From the NCBI GenBank assembly GCA_965243285.1, contig OZ251537.1:744001-808000 (forward strand): a stretch of 64,000 nt of DNA, written 5' to 3'. The DNA is from JAHRAW01 sp965243285. Its GTDB lineage: Bacteria; Pseudomonadota; Gammaproteobacteria; Arenicellales; Poriferihabitantaceae. The position numbers were made by a program, and so were the translations under genes. Numbering within the stretch: the stretch's first letter is position 1; every line of letters starts with the position of its first letter. The notes under the pieces were generated by a model, which did no database searches, had not been told where the DNA came from, and saw only the letters and a list, made by a program, of their open reading frames with translations. Below, in pieces: positions 25,187-34,247 of the stretch.

Positions 25187-27934
25187 ATGGCACCCGAACA
25201 ACACATCATTTTGGTCGACGGCTCGTCCTTTTTGTTTCGCGCTTATCACGCGATTCGCGAGCCGTTGACGACCTCGAAGGGGCAAACCACGCACGCCATA
25301 CTCGGCGCCATTAATATGCTGCGTAATGTGGCGCGCGGCAGTTTGACCGATGGCGTGCCGCCGCAGTATCTGGCGGTGGTAATGGATGCCAAAGGCAAAA
25401 CTTTTCGGCACCGCATGTATCCGCAATACAAAGCCCAGCGCCCGCCCATGCCGGATGATTTGCGCGCCCAGTTGGGCTATGTGAATGAAGTTATTCCGGC
25501 CCTGGGGCTGAAGTTGGTGGCGCAGCCGGGGGTCGAGGCCGATGATGTCATCGGCGTTTTGGCGCAACAGGCCAGCGCGCGCGGCTTGCAGGTGGTGGTG
25601 GCAAGCAGCGACAAAGATCTGGCGCAGTTGGTGGGGCCGCGCGTGGTGATGGTAGACACCATGAAGAATGTGCGCCTCGATAGCGACGGCGTGCGCGCAA
25701 AATTCGGCGTGCCGCCGGAGAAAATCGTAGACCTCCTGGGCTTGATGGGCGATGCATCGGACAATATCCCCGGGGTGCCCAAAGTGGGGCCGAAAACCGC
25801 AGTGAAATGGCTCGATGAATTCGGCAGCGTCGAGCAAATCATAGCGCGCGCCGATGAGATCGGCGGCAAGGTTGGGGAATCATTGCGCGCCCATATCGAG
25901 CAGTTGGAATTGTCGAAACGCTTGGCCACCCTCAAACTTGACCTCGAGCTGGGCATCGAGTTAAACGACATGCGCCTGGCGCCGCCGGATGTCGACAAAT
26001 TGCGCGCCTTATATCAAGAGTTGGAATTTAACTCGCTGCTGAAACAATTGGATGCGGCTGGCGACGAATCTGGCGATAACTCAGGTGGCCAATCCGCGAC
26101 CAAGTCCGCCACCGACGCCGAAATATCGCCGCAGTATCAAACCATCCTCGACCAGCCGACCCTAACCCACTGGCTGAACAAACTCCGCGCCGCCGAGCTG
26201 TTCGCCATCGACACCGAAACCACCTCATTAGACCCCCAGCGCGCCGAGTTGGTGGGCATATCCTTCGCCATCACGCCACACGAGGCGGCCTATTTACCAT
26301 TGCGCCATAGTTACGCCGGGGCGCCGACGCAGCTGCCGTTCGATGATGCCATGGCCCAACTGCGGCCGATATTGGAGGATGAAAATCAACCCAAAACCGG
26401 CCAAAACTTGAAGTACGACCTCGCCGTGTTGGCGCGCTGCGGCATTGATTTGCGCGGCATCAGCCACGACACCATGTTGATGTCGTATTTGTTGGACGCC
26501 GGCCATTTTCGCCATGATTTGGACACCCTGGCGCGCAAACACCTCGGGCGTGGCACGATTTCCTTCGCGCAAGTGGCCGGGCACGGCAAAAATCAACTGA
26601 CTTTCGACCAAGTGCCGGTGGTGGCGGCCACCGATTACGCCGCCGAGGATGCCGACCTCACCTTACAGATACACCATGTTCTTAGCCCGCGACTGGAAAA
26701 AAACCCCGCGCCGGCGGCCTTGTTTCGCGACCTTGAAATGCCGCTTATCGAGGTATTGGCGCGCATCGAGCGCCATGGCGTGCGCATCGATGTAGACATG
26801 TTGCGCCAACTCAGCACCAGCATCGCCACCCGCTTAACGCGCCTCGAAGCAGAGGCGCACGCCGCCGCCGGCGAGCGTTTCAACATCGCCTCGCCGAAAC
26901 AAATTCAGCTGATTTTGTACCACAAACTCGGCCTCACGGTATCGCGAAAAACCCCCAAGGGGCAACCCTCCACAGCCGAAAATGTGCTGCAAGAATTGGC
27001 TCGGCAGCATGAATTGCCGCGCTTGATTCTCGAGCATCGCAGCCTCGCCAAACTCAAGGGCGGCTACACCGACACCCTGCCGGCGCTGGTAAACCCCCGC
27101 ACCGGGCGCATTCACACCTCCTACCACCAAGCCGTGGCGGCCACCGGGCGGCTGTCGTCGAGCGACCCGAATTTACAGAATATTCCGATTCGCAGCGCCG
27201 ATGGTCGGCGCATTCGCGAGGCCTTTATCGCCGCTCCGGGCTACCTGCTGGTGGCGGCGGATTATTCGCAAATCGAGCTGCGAATCATGGCGCATTTATC
27301 CGCCGACGCCGGGCTGATAACGGCCTTCGAGCACGGCCTGGATGTACACGCCGCCACCGCCGCCGAGGTGTTCGGCATCGCTGCCGAGGCCGTGGATGAG
27401 GAGCAGCGGCGGCGCGCCAAAGCCATCAATTTCGGGCTGATTTACGGCATGTCGGCCTACGGCTTAGCGCGGCAACTCAACCTCGAGCAAAAACAAGCGC
27501 GCCAGTATATCGAGATTTATTTTGACCGCTACCCGGGCGTAAAACGCTACATGGAAGACACCAAAAGCCGCGCCCGCGAACACGGCTATGTGGAAACCCT
27601 CTACGGCCGCCGCCTGAATTTGCCGGAAATCCACTCCAAAAACACCGCCCGCCGCCACTACGCCGAACGCACCGCCATCAACGCCCCCATGCAGGGCTCG
27701 GCCGCCGATTTAATCAAACTCGCCATGTTAGCGGTAGACCGCTGGATTATGGATAGCGGCAGCAGCGCCAAAATCATCATGCAAGTGCACGATGAACTGG
27801 TGTTAGAGGTGGCGGCAGCACAAGCCGAGCAGGTGGCAAAACACACCGCCGAGTTGATGTGCAAAGTCGCCACGCTAAAGGTGCCCTTAGTCGCCGACAC
27901 CGGCATCGGCCATAATTGGAAAGAGGCGCATTGA
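25187..27934 (+). CDS. polA: DNA polymerase I
   Basis: Repair and Okazaki-fragment-processing polymerase, 915 aa. The 5'-nuclease domain is at 1-285 (LVDGSSFLFRAYHA; GLMGDASDNIPGVPKVGPKTA). The 3'-5' exonuclease keeps its DxE motif (FAIDTETTSLD), so proofreading is probably intact. Polymerase motifs: A VAADYSQIELRIMAHLS, B RRRAKAINFGLIYGMSAYG, C IIMQVHDELVLEV. A short Gly/Ser/Asp-rich insertion lies between the nuclease and exonuclease domains (about 288-314). ATG 25187 is taken over a TTG three codons upstream. Confidence 0.97.
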   Translation: MAPEQHIILVDGSSFLFRAYHAIREPLTTSKGQTTHAILGAINMLRNVARGSLTDGVPPQYLAVVMDAKGKTFRHRMYPQYKAQRPPMPDDLRAQLGYVNEVIPALGLKLVAQPGVEADDVIGVLAQQASARGLQVVVASSDKDLAQLVGPRVVMVDTMKNVRLDSDGVRAKFGVPPEKIVDLLGLMGDASDNIPGVPKVGPKTAVKWLDEFGSVEQIIARADEIGGKVGESLRAHIEQLELSKRLATLKLDLELGIELNDMRLAPPDVDKLRALYQELEFNSLLKQLDAAGDESGDNSGGQSATKSATDAEISPQYQTILDQPTLTHWLNKLRAAELFAIDTETTSLDPQRAELVGISFAITPHEAAYLPLRHSYAGAPTQLPFDDAMAQLRPILEDENQPKTGQNLKYDLAVLARCGIDLRGISHDTMLMSYLLDAGHFRHDLDTLARKHLGRGTISFAQVAGHGKNQLTFDQVPVVAATDYAAEDADLTLQIHHVLSPRLEKNPAPAALFRDLEMPLIEVLARIERHGVRIDVDMLRQLSTSIATRLTRLEAEAHAAAGERFNIASPKQIQLILYHKLGLTVSRKTPKGQPSTAENVLQELARQHELPRLILEHRSLAKLKGGYTDTLPALVNPRTGRIHTSYHQAVAATGRLSSSDPNLQNIPIRSADGRRIREAFIAAPGYLLVAADYSQIELRIMAHLSADAGLITAFEHGLDVHAATAAEVFGIAAEAVDEEQRRRAKAINFGLIYGMSAYGLARQLNLEQKQARQYIEIYFDRYPGVKRYMEDTKSRAREHGYVETLYGRRLNLPEIHSKNTARRHYAERTAINAPMQGSAADLIKLAMLAVDRWIMDSGSSAKIIMQVHDELVLEVAAAQAEQVAKHTAELMCKVATLKVPLVADTGIGHNWKEAH

Positions 27935-27952
27935 ATGAGTATGAAACTAAAT

Positions 27953-28580
27953 GGATTTATATATCTAAATCTGCACGGTGGTTTTGGTTTTGATGTTGGC
28001 TTTTGATGTTGGCTTTTGCTGTTGCTGTTGCTTTTGCTTTTGCTGTTGCTGTTGCTTTTGCTGTTGCTGTTGCTTTTGCTTTTGCTTTTGCTGTTGCTGT
28101 TGCTTTTGCTTTTGCTTTTGCTTTTGCTTTTGCTGTTGCTGTTAAGGCTTTGCTCCACCCTATCTTTTTAGGGGGGAGCCAAAACTGACGGCTTCATCGT
28201 CAGTTTTGGTGGGGGGGTTGCTTTGATGTTAAGTTTGACTTGAAGTCTTTCACTGTTGAGTTTGACTTAAAGTCTTTCGCTTTCGCCGTAGCTTTGACTT
28301 TTATTTTTCTGTTGATGTTGATGTTGATGTTGATGTTGTCTTTTAACTCATCTTTTGTAGCTGATAGGGTAAAAAAATTTAAAGGCAAAACGGAAAATCA
28401 AAAATCGAATAAAACCTAACATTAAAGATATCCCCCCCACCAAAACTGGCAAAAAGCCGCCAGTTTTGCTCCCCCTCCCGCAAAGGCAGGGGGGAGCAAA
28501 GACTAAAGGCGAAAAGCCAAAGCCAAATCAAAAGCCAAAAATCAAAATCAACAGCAACCCCCTTATCTATTGACTCCAAC
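27953..28580. repeat. Composite intergenic palindromic element, copy E
   Basis: Type-I left end GGATTTATATATCTAAATC TGCACGGTGG, then a long GCTGTT/GCTTTT microsatellite (27990-28145). Left hairpin 28179-28190/28198-28209, where CTGACG/CGTCAG replaces the usual CTGGCG/CGCCAG (a paired change). GATGTT microsatellite (28308-28335), centre CTTTTGTAGCTGATAGGGTAA, right hairpin 28441-28450/28459-28468, GGGGGGAGCAAAGACTAAAGGC, A/C-rich repeats. The right end is degenerate. No coding sequence in 27935-28677. Confidence 0.9.
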
Positions 28581-28677
28581 CGCCGCTGATTGTGTAACAA
28601 CCCCACCGCCTAAACCGCCTTATTCCAACCGCTAAAAATCCTCACCCAAACCGACCAAAACTTAAAAAATCGCGCAC

Positions 28678-29550
28678 ATGAAAACCCCTAAAAAAAGCGA
28701 AATTATTTGTGGTGATGCGGTTGCCAGTTTGCAGCAATTGCCGCCAGGGTTTTTTGATCTCACGGTGTTTTCACCGCCGTATGATAATTTGCGTGATTAC
28801 AACGGCTATGCATTAGATTTGCATGCGTTGGGTGCGCAACTTTTTCGCGTGACTAAACCCGGCGGCGTGGTGGTGATGGTGATTCAAGATCAGACCGTGG
28901 CCGGCAAAAAAACCTTGACTTCATTTCGCACCATTGTGGATTGGTGCGATGCCATCGGTTTCGGTTTGTTTGAATGCAACATTTACCAAAAGCAGGGCAA
29001 GGATGGGGCGTGGTGGACAAAACGATTCCGCGTTGACCACGAATATATGCCGATTTTTATCAAAGGTGATAAGCCGAATCACTTCAATAAAGATGCGGTG
29101 AAAATTCCGTGCAAGCACGCCGGCAAAAGCATGAATGGCGGGGCGAATCGTAATAAAGATGGCCTCACCGTCCATTCACTGCCGATGATTATCAACCCAA
29201 CAAAATGCCCCGGCACGATTTGGAATTACGCCAATGGCGGCGATAAGGTGCATATGAAGCGGGCGCATCCGGCCGCCTTCCCGGATAAAATTCCCTATGA
29301 TTTCGTGCAGGTTTTTACCCGCCCGGGCGACTGGGTATTGGACCCAATGTTAGGCTCCGGCTCCACCGCCATCGCCGCCCATCTGCTACAACGCAACTAT
29401 GTTGGCATCGACCTAAGCCCAGCCTATTGCCAACTAGCGCAACAGCGAATCGCATCCATGCAATCTAATCTAGTGCATGGCTTTAAGAATCTCACTCCGC
29501 CACGGGCCGGCGCGAAATCCCCTCAACAAACAGAGATTGCCACTGCGTAG
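28678..29550 (+). CDS. DNA methyltransferase, beta class (N4-cytosine or N6-adenine)
   Basis: Site-specific DNA amino-methyltransferase, 290 aa. Catalytic motif IV SPPY is at residues 32-35, near the N-terminus, and the SAM-binding motif I DPMLGSGSTAIAA is at 222-234, giving the beta-class order. SPPY rather than DPPY favours N4-cytosine. The middle (ECNIYQKQGKDGAWWTKRF, YANGGDKVHMKRAHPAAFP) is typical of this group. No recognisable restriction endonuclease lies next to it. Base composition is visibly richer in A/T than neighbouring genes, suggesting transfer. Confidence 0.88.
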   Translation: MKTPKKSEIICGDAVASLQQLPPGFFDLTVFSPPYDNLRDYNGYALDLHALGAQLFRVTKPGGVVVMVIQDQTVAGKKTLTSFRTIVDWCDAIGFGLFECNIYQKQGKDGAWWTKRFRVDHEYMPIFIKGDKPNHFNKDAVKIPCKHAGKSMNGGANRNKDGLTVHSLPMIINPTKCPGTIWNYANGGDKVHMKRAHPAAFPDKIPYDFVQVFTRPGDWVLDPMLGSGSTAIAAHLLQRNYVGIDLSPAYCQLAQQRIASMQSNLVHGFKNLTPPRAGAKSPQQTEIATA

Positions 29551-29631
29551 TTTCAATGGCCATGCTGGTCGTCGATTGTGGTAAAACAAACCGCCCTGTT
29601 GCGGATAACTATGTGCGGATAACCATGCAAA

Positions 29632-30024
29632 ATGCATAAATCAATCTACCTTGCCATGTTGCTGGGCTTAGGCCTTATTGCCGGTAATGCTCATGCGCAA
29701 ACTTATGGCCAAGTTACTGCGGCTTGGGCTTGCCAGGACCGTATTGCATCGCTTGTGGAAGGTGGAAATTCCAAAATCATTATCAGCGTATGGGTTTATG
29801 GCAATAGCGAGGTTGGCGAGATAAAGGCCAGCGGCATCACAAAAGAAACCCATTATCAACAACAAGGTCTCAGTCACCGATGGGATTTTGATCAAAATTT
29901 TGAAAACGGCGATTACCATTCTGCATTCGTTATTGAGCCGGATGGCACTGGGAAATATTATCGCTTTGGCGGGGAAAAGAGAGTGAAACCCAGCTTAATT
30001 ACCAAATGCAAAAAAACCCAGTAA
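29632..30024 (+). CDS. Exported protein of unknown function (130 aa)
   Basis: A clear Sec signal peptide (residues 1-22, LLGLGLIAGNAHA then QTYG). The mature 108 residues have a single early Cys (AACQ-like WACQDRI) and a late Cys (LITKCKK) that could form a disulfide. No family recognised. Lower GC than the housekeeping genes. It lies between a methyltransferase and a small Cys protein on the same strand, and overlaps the latter by 19 bases. A 14-bp tandem (GCGGATAACYATGT) precedes it at about 29600-29625. Confidence 0.6.
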   Translation: MHKSIYLAMLLGLGLIAGNAHAQTYGQVTAAWACQDRIASLVEGGNSKIIISVWVYGNSEVGEIKASGITKETHYQQQGLSHRWDFDQNFENGDYHSAFVIEPDGTGKYYRFGGEKRVKPSLITKCKKTQ

Positions 30025-30233
30025 AGTCAGTCGGGCATGATAAATGCGCCCAATGCCAAAAAGATTTCAATCCGGAATATGGTGGCTTTGATAAGTATGT
30101 TTTGCACAGCAAAGAGTTCCCCGGCATCTCGGCAAAACAATATCCATTGTTCGACGAGAATCAATGCCTCGATTGTTTGCAAGATGCGCTTTATGGCGAG
30201 AAAAATCTGTGGGCTCACGCGCTGCAAAATTAA
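30006..30233 (+). CDS. Small CxxC...CxxC protein (75 aa), probably zinc-binding
   Basis: Two Cys pairs, KCAQCQKDF near residue 14 and QCLDCLQDA near 54, could hold one zinc, as in a treble-clef or rubredoxin-like knuckle. No family recognised. The start ATG lies inside the 3' end of the exported-protein gene in another frame (19-base overlap), as in coupled genes. Part of the AT-richer island with the methyltransferase. It could be a fragment of a larger protein. Confidence 0.5.
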   Translation: MQKNPVKSVGHDKCAQCQKDFNPEYGGFDKYVLHSKEFPGISAKQYPLFDENQCLDCLQDALYGEKNLWAHALQN

Positions 30234-30383
30234 AACAACAAAAGCGGGAATTAATCCTCGCCAAAACTTGCAGAAAACTCCCCTACAATACCTATGCAAC
30301 AACCCAACGGTAATTTGCCAATTAACCGCTGATTGAGGCAAAATGCCGCCTCCCCTATGGTCGTATTGATGAGGTCACTGGTC

Positions 30384-31592
30384 ATGCCCGAATCCGCCCC
30401 GCAATCTCCGCCGCCCTCCCCGGCGCCGCCCGGCAGCGCTGGCATCGCCGAGCGTGTGGTGCGAAAAATGCTGGCCGGCAACGGCGTGGAAATCAATGGA
30501 CCCAATGCATGGGACCCGCAAATCAACCACCCGGCGTTCTACCGCCGGGTGTTGTTCGGCGGCTCGCTAGGGTTAGGGGAATCCTATGTCGACGGCTGGT
30601 GGCAGTGCGAGCAATTGGACGAGATGTTCTGCCGCCTGTTGCGTTCGCCGCGCATCATCAATTACGCCTTCATTGCTTACGCTATTCCCTATCTGCGTAA
30701 TTTGCTCACCAATTTGCAGAAAAAAACTCGCGCCTTTCAGGTCGGCGAAGCCCACTACGACATCAGCAACGATTTATACGCCGCCATGCTGGACAAACGC
30801 ATGGCGTATACCTGCGGCTACTGGGCGGGGGTGGATAATCTCGACCACGCGCAGCAGCAAAAACTGGAGATGAGCTGCCGTAAACTGGATCTGAAACCGG
30901 GCATGCGGGTGCTGGATATTGGCTGCGGCTGGGGCAGTTTCGCCCACTACGCGGCGGAAAATCACGGCGTCGAAGTGGTCGGGGTAACCATTTCCGGCGA
31001 GCAAGTGAAACTCGCCGCCGAACGCTGTCGCCATCTGCCGGTGCAGATAAAATTGCTGGATTATCGCGATATAACCGGCCAATTCGATGCCATCGCCTCG
31101 CTCGGTATGTTCGAGCATGTCGGGCATAAAAATCATCGCGCCTATATGCGCGCGGCGTGGCGTTGCCTGAAACAAAATGGCCGGTTTTTGCTGCACACCA
31201 TCGGCAAAAATAATTCCCGCTTAGGCGTAGACCCATGGATTGGCAAATATATTTTCCCTAACGGCGAAATCCCCTCGCTGAAATATATTTCGGCCTCTTT
31301 GGAATCGCTGATGATTATCGAAGATTTGCACAATTTCGGCGCCGATTACGACAAAACCCTGATGGCGTGGCTGCATAATTTCCAAGCCGCTTGGCCACGC
31401 CTGCAAGGCCGCATGCCGGAGCAATTTCTGCGCGTGTGGAGTTACTATTTGCGCATGTGCGCCGGCGCTTTTCGGGCGCGGGATTTGCATCTATGGCAAC
31501 TGGTTATCTCCAAAGGCGAGCCCGGCAGCATCTATCGGCGACCGAATATTTTTGATTTGAACATCGGTGCCGGCAAACCATCGGGCCCATAA
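30384..31592 (+). CDS. cfa: Cyclopropane-fatty-acyl-phospholipid synthase
   Basis: Membrane-associated SAM-dependent enzyme that adds a methylene bridge to unsaturated acyl chains of phospholipids. 402 aa from ATG 30384 (GATGAGG upstream). An N-terminal lipid-binding domain (ESYVDGWWQCEQLDEMFCRLL) is followed by HYDISNDLYAAMLDKRMAYTCGYW, SAM motif LDIGCGWGSFAHYAAE, SLGMFEHVGHKNH and a C-terminal FIPGG-like IFPNGEIPSL. Length fits the E. coli enzyme (382). Earlier in-frame starts at 30357 and 30369 are possible. The stop lies within a 13-bp tandem repeat. Confidence 0.95.
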   Translation: MPESAPQSPPPSPAPPGSAGIAERVVRKMLAGNGVEINGPNAWDPQINHPAFYRRVLFGGSLGLGESYVDGWWQCEQLDEMFCRLLRSPRIINYAFIAYAIPYLRNLLTNLQKKTRAFQVGEAHYDISNDLYAAMLDKRMAYTCGYWAGVDNLDHAQQQKLEMSCRKLDLKPGMRVLDIGCGWGSFAHYAAENHGVEVVGVTISGEQVKLAAERCRHLPVQIKLLDYRDITGQFDAIASLGMFEHVGHKNHRAYMRAAWRCLKQNGRFLLHTIGKNNSRLGVDPWIGKYIFPNGEIPSLKYISASLESLMIIEDLHNFGADYDKTLMAWLHNFQAAWPRLQGRMPEQFLRVWSYYLRMCAGAFRARDLHLWQLVISKGEPGSIYRRPNIFDLNIGAGKPSGP

Positions 31593-31617
31593 ATCGGACC
31601 CATAAATCGGGCCCATA
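31579..31617. repeat. 13-bp tandem repeat at the cfa stop
   Basis: Three units of AATCGGGCCCATA (the second with A for G), the first containing the cfa stop codon. A small slippage product like others in this window. Confidence 0.85.
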
Positions 31618-31705
31618 AATCGAGCAAGCCATCGCCAAACCGAGCGATTTATCGATAAAACCCGCCGCAAACTCACTCGTCCGCGATAAAACTAACCGCC
31701 CGGCG

Positions 31706-33376
31706 TCAATTCCCCGCCGCCGCCAAGCCGCCTTTGGCGCGTCGTTTGGCGAGCACGCCGTCCATCCAATCCGGGTCCATCTCCGGCACCGACGATAGCA
31801 ACAGGTCGGTGTATTCGTGAAAAGGCGGGGTGAAAATCTCGTCCTTCGCGCCTTGCTCGACGATGCGCCCCTGCAGCATAACGATAACTTCGTCGGCGAT
31901 GGCATTGACCGTGGCTAGGTCGTGGGTGATGAACATGTACGCCAAATTGAGTTCTTGCTGCAAGCGGTCGAGCAGTTTTAGGATGCCCTCGGCGACCAGT
32001 TGGTCCAGCGCCGAAGTGACTTCATCGCAGATGATGAAGGACGGCTCGGCGGCTAACGCCCGGGCGATGCAGATGCGCTGTTTTTGGCCGCCGGACAACT
32101 CCCCCGGCAGGCGGTCGAGAAAAACATCGGCCTCCATCTCGATCATATCCATCAATTCGCGCAGCCGCCGCTCTTTTGCATCGCCCTCCAGGCCGAGATA
32201 AAAAGTCAACGGACGACCGACGATGTCGCGGATTTTTTGGCGCGGGTTGACCGCCGTATCGGCCATTTGGTAGATCATTTGCGCGTGGCGCAGTTGCTCC
32301 TTGCTGCGTTTGCGGTAATCGCGCGGATAGCGCTCGCCGTCATAATAGACATCGCCATGTTGGGGCGGCAGCAAGCCGGTGATAACGCGCGCCACGGTGC
32401 TTTTGCCGCTGCCGGATTCGCCGACCACAGCCACGGTATGGCCGCGATGCACCACAAAATCAACCTCGTGCAACACCCGCACCGGGCCATAAGCGGCGGT
32501 GACATTGCGCACCCGAATCAGCGGCGTTTTTTGCGGCGGCGGCGGCGGTGCTTGTTTTTTGAACGAGCGCACGGCCCACAATGATTTGGTATAGGCCTGC
32601 TGCGGGGCCGATAACATGGTGCGGGTGTCGGCGTCCTCGACGGTCTCGCCGTGGCGCAGCACCTTGATGTGGTCGGCCATCTGCGCCACCACAGCGAGGT
32701 CGTGGGTGATGTAAATTGCGGCGCAATTGAACTGCTCGACGATATCGCGCATGGTCACCAGCACTTCGATTTGGGTGGTGACATCTAACGCCGTGGTCGG
32801 TTCGTCGAAAATCAGCAAATCCGGGCGGCACGCCAGTGCCATGGCGGTCATGGCGCGCTGCAATTGCCCGCCGGAGACCTGATGCGGGTAGCGGAAGCCG
32901 ATTTGGTTCGGATTCGGCATTTTTATTTTGGCGTATAGCGCGCACGCGTCGGCGTACGCCGTGTTGCGATCGGCAATGCCGTGTTCCACCACCGCCTCGG
33001 CGAATTGGTCGATGAGCTTGTGCGCCGGATTGAACGAGGCGGCCGCGCTTTGCGCCACATAGGCGATGCGCGAGCCGCGCAAGCGGCGTTTTTCCTCCTC
33101 CGAGGCGGTCACTAAATCGATGCCGTCAAAAACGATACTGCCGCCGTTGATGCGGCAACCGGGCTTGGCGTAGCCCATGGCGGCGATGCCGATGGTGGAT
33201 TTACCGGCGCCGGATTCTCCGATCAAACCCAACACCTGACCGCGATGCAGGGTGACATCGACGCCGCGTACGATTTGGTGCCAGGCGTCATCGCTGAAGC
33301 CCTCGATACGCAAGCCCTTGATTTCCAGCAGCGGCCGCGCCAGCGGCGGCGGCGAATTTTTGCACTCAGTACTCAT
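31706..33376 (-). CDS. Peptide-type ABC transporter, fused double ATP-binding protein
   Basis: Cytoplasmic ATPase of an Opp/Dpp family importer with DppD- and DppF-like halves in one chain of 556 aa. The first half has Walker A GESGAGKST at 53-61 and signature VSGGQLQRAMTAMAL; the second has GESGSGKSTVARV near 320 and LSGGQKQRICIARAL. Each half has its Walker B (LLIFDEPTTALD, FIICDEVTSALD). Fused forms such as YejF and GsiA are known. Its start overlaps the upstream permease gene by 11 bases, so it is the last gene of the operon. Confidence 0.93.
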   Translation of the reverse strand: MSTECKNSPPPLARPLLEIKGLRIEGFSDDAWHQIVRGVDVTLHRGQVLGLIGESGAGKSTIGIAAMGYAKPGCRINGGSIVFDGIDLVTASEEEKRRLRGSRIAYVAQSAAASFNPAHKLIDQFAEAVVEHGIADRNTAYADACALYAKIKMPNPNQIGFRYPHQVSGGQLQRAMTAMALACRPDLLIFDEPTTALDVTTQIEVLVTMRDIVEQFNCAAIYITHDLAVVAQMADHIKVLRHGETVEDADTRTMLSAPQQAYTKSLWAVRSFKKQAPPPPPQKTPLIRVRNVTAAYGPVRVLHEVDFVVHRGHTVAVVGESGSGKSTVARVITGLLPPQHGDVYYDGERYPRDYRKRSKEQLRHAQMIYQMADTAVNPRQKIRDIVGRPLTFYLGLEGDAKERRLRELMDMIEMEADVFLDRLPGELSGGQKQRICIARALAAEPSFIICDEVTSALDQLVAEGILKLLDRLQQELNLAYMFITHDLATVNAIADEVIVMLQGRIVEQGAKDEIFTPPFHEYTDLLLSSVPEMDPDWMDGVLAKRRAKGGLAAAGN

Positions 33377-34247
33377 CTTTCAAGCCGCTGGTTTTGTGCA
33401 GGAACCAATCGACCACGAAATTGACGCCGATGGTCAGCAGCGCAATGGCCACCGCCGGCAATAACGGGGTGATGTCGCCATAGGTGATGAGGGTGGCATT
33501 GTCGCGCACCATAGAGCCCCAATCCGCGGTCGGCGGCTGCAGGCCGAGACCGAGAAAACTCAAGGCGCTGATGGTGAGGAACACAAAGCAAAACCGCAGC
33601 CCGAACTCGGCCACCAGCGGCGGCATGATGTTGGGCAGCACTTCATGCACGGTGATCCAGACCACGCCTTCGCCGCGCAAACGCGCCGCCTCGATGTAAT
33701 CCATCACCACCACATTGACGCTGACGGCGCGGGCGATGCGGAACACGCGGGTGGAATCGAGCACGCCGATGACCAGCACCAGGGTCGGGATGGAGGTGCC
33801 GAAAATGGTCAGCAGCAACATGGCGAAGATGAGCGCCGGGATGGCCATCAGCACATCCACTACGCGGCTGGTGGCTTGGTCATACCACCCGCCGAGCACC
33901 GCCGCCATGATGCCGCCGCCGCCGCCGAGAAAAAACGCCAGCAGGGTGGTGACCAAGGCGATGCCGACCGTGTTGCGGGCGCCGTAGATGAGGCGGGTAA
34001 GCATATCGCGCCCTAAATTGTCGGTGCCGAGGGGGAAATTCACGCTCCACGGCGCGAATTCGAAGCCGACTATTTCCGATTCGCCGTATGGCGCCAGCGC
34101 CGGCGCCAGGGCGGCGACGAAACCATAGACCACAATGACCAACAAGCCGAATTGCGCGGTCAACGGCGCTTTTTTGACCTCCCGCCAGGCGGCCGTCATT
34201 TTGCCCACTGGGCGACGCGCCGGCAGGGCGCCCGATGGCGCGCTCAT
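33366..34247 (-). CDS. Peptide-type ABC transporter permease (DppC-like)
   Basis: Inner-membrane permease, 293 aa, with about six helices. DppC-type features: N-terminal region with VNFPLGTDNLGRDMLTRLIYGAR and the EAA loop EAARLRGEGVVWITVHEVLPN that contacts the ATPase. The start overlaps the upstream permease stop (ATGA-type, 4 bases) and its end overlaps the ATPase start, showing tight coupling. Confidence 0.93.
   Translation of the reverse strand: MSAPSGALPARRPVGKMTAAWREVKKAPLTAQFGLLVIVVYGFVAALAPALAPYGESEIVGFEFAPWSVNFPLGTDNLGRDMLTRLIYGARNTVGIALVTTLLAFFLGGGGGIMAAVLGGWYDQATSRVVDVLMAIPALIFAMLLLTIFGTSIPTLVLVIGVLDSTRVFRIARAVSVNVVVMDYIEAARLRGEGVVWITVHEVLPNIMPPLVAEFGLRFCFVFLTISALSFLGLGLQPPTADWGSMVRDNATLITYGDITPLLPAVAIALLTIGVNFVVDWFLHKTSGLKDEY

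Noticed and set aside
27990..28145. Regularly repeated sequence that might be a CRISPR array
   Set aside because: Units are 6-12-bp microsatellites without unique spacers; no cas genes are in the window.
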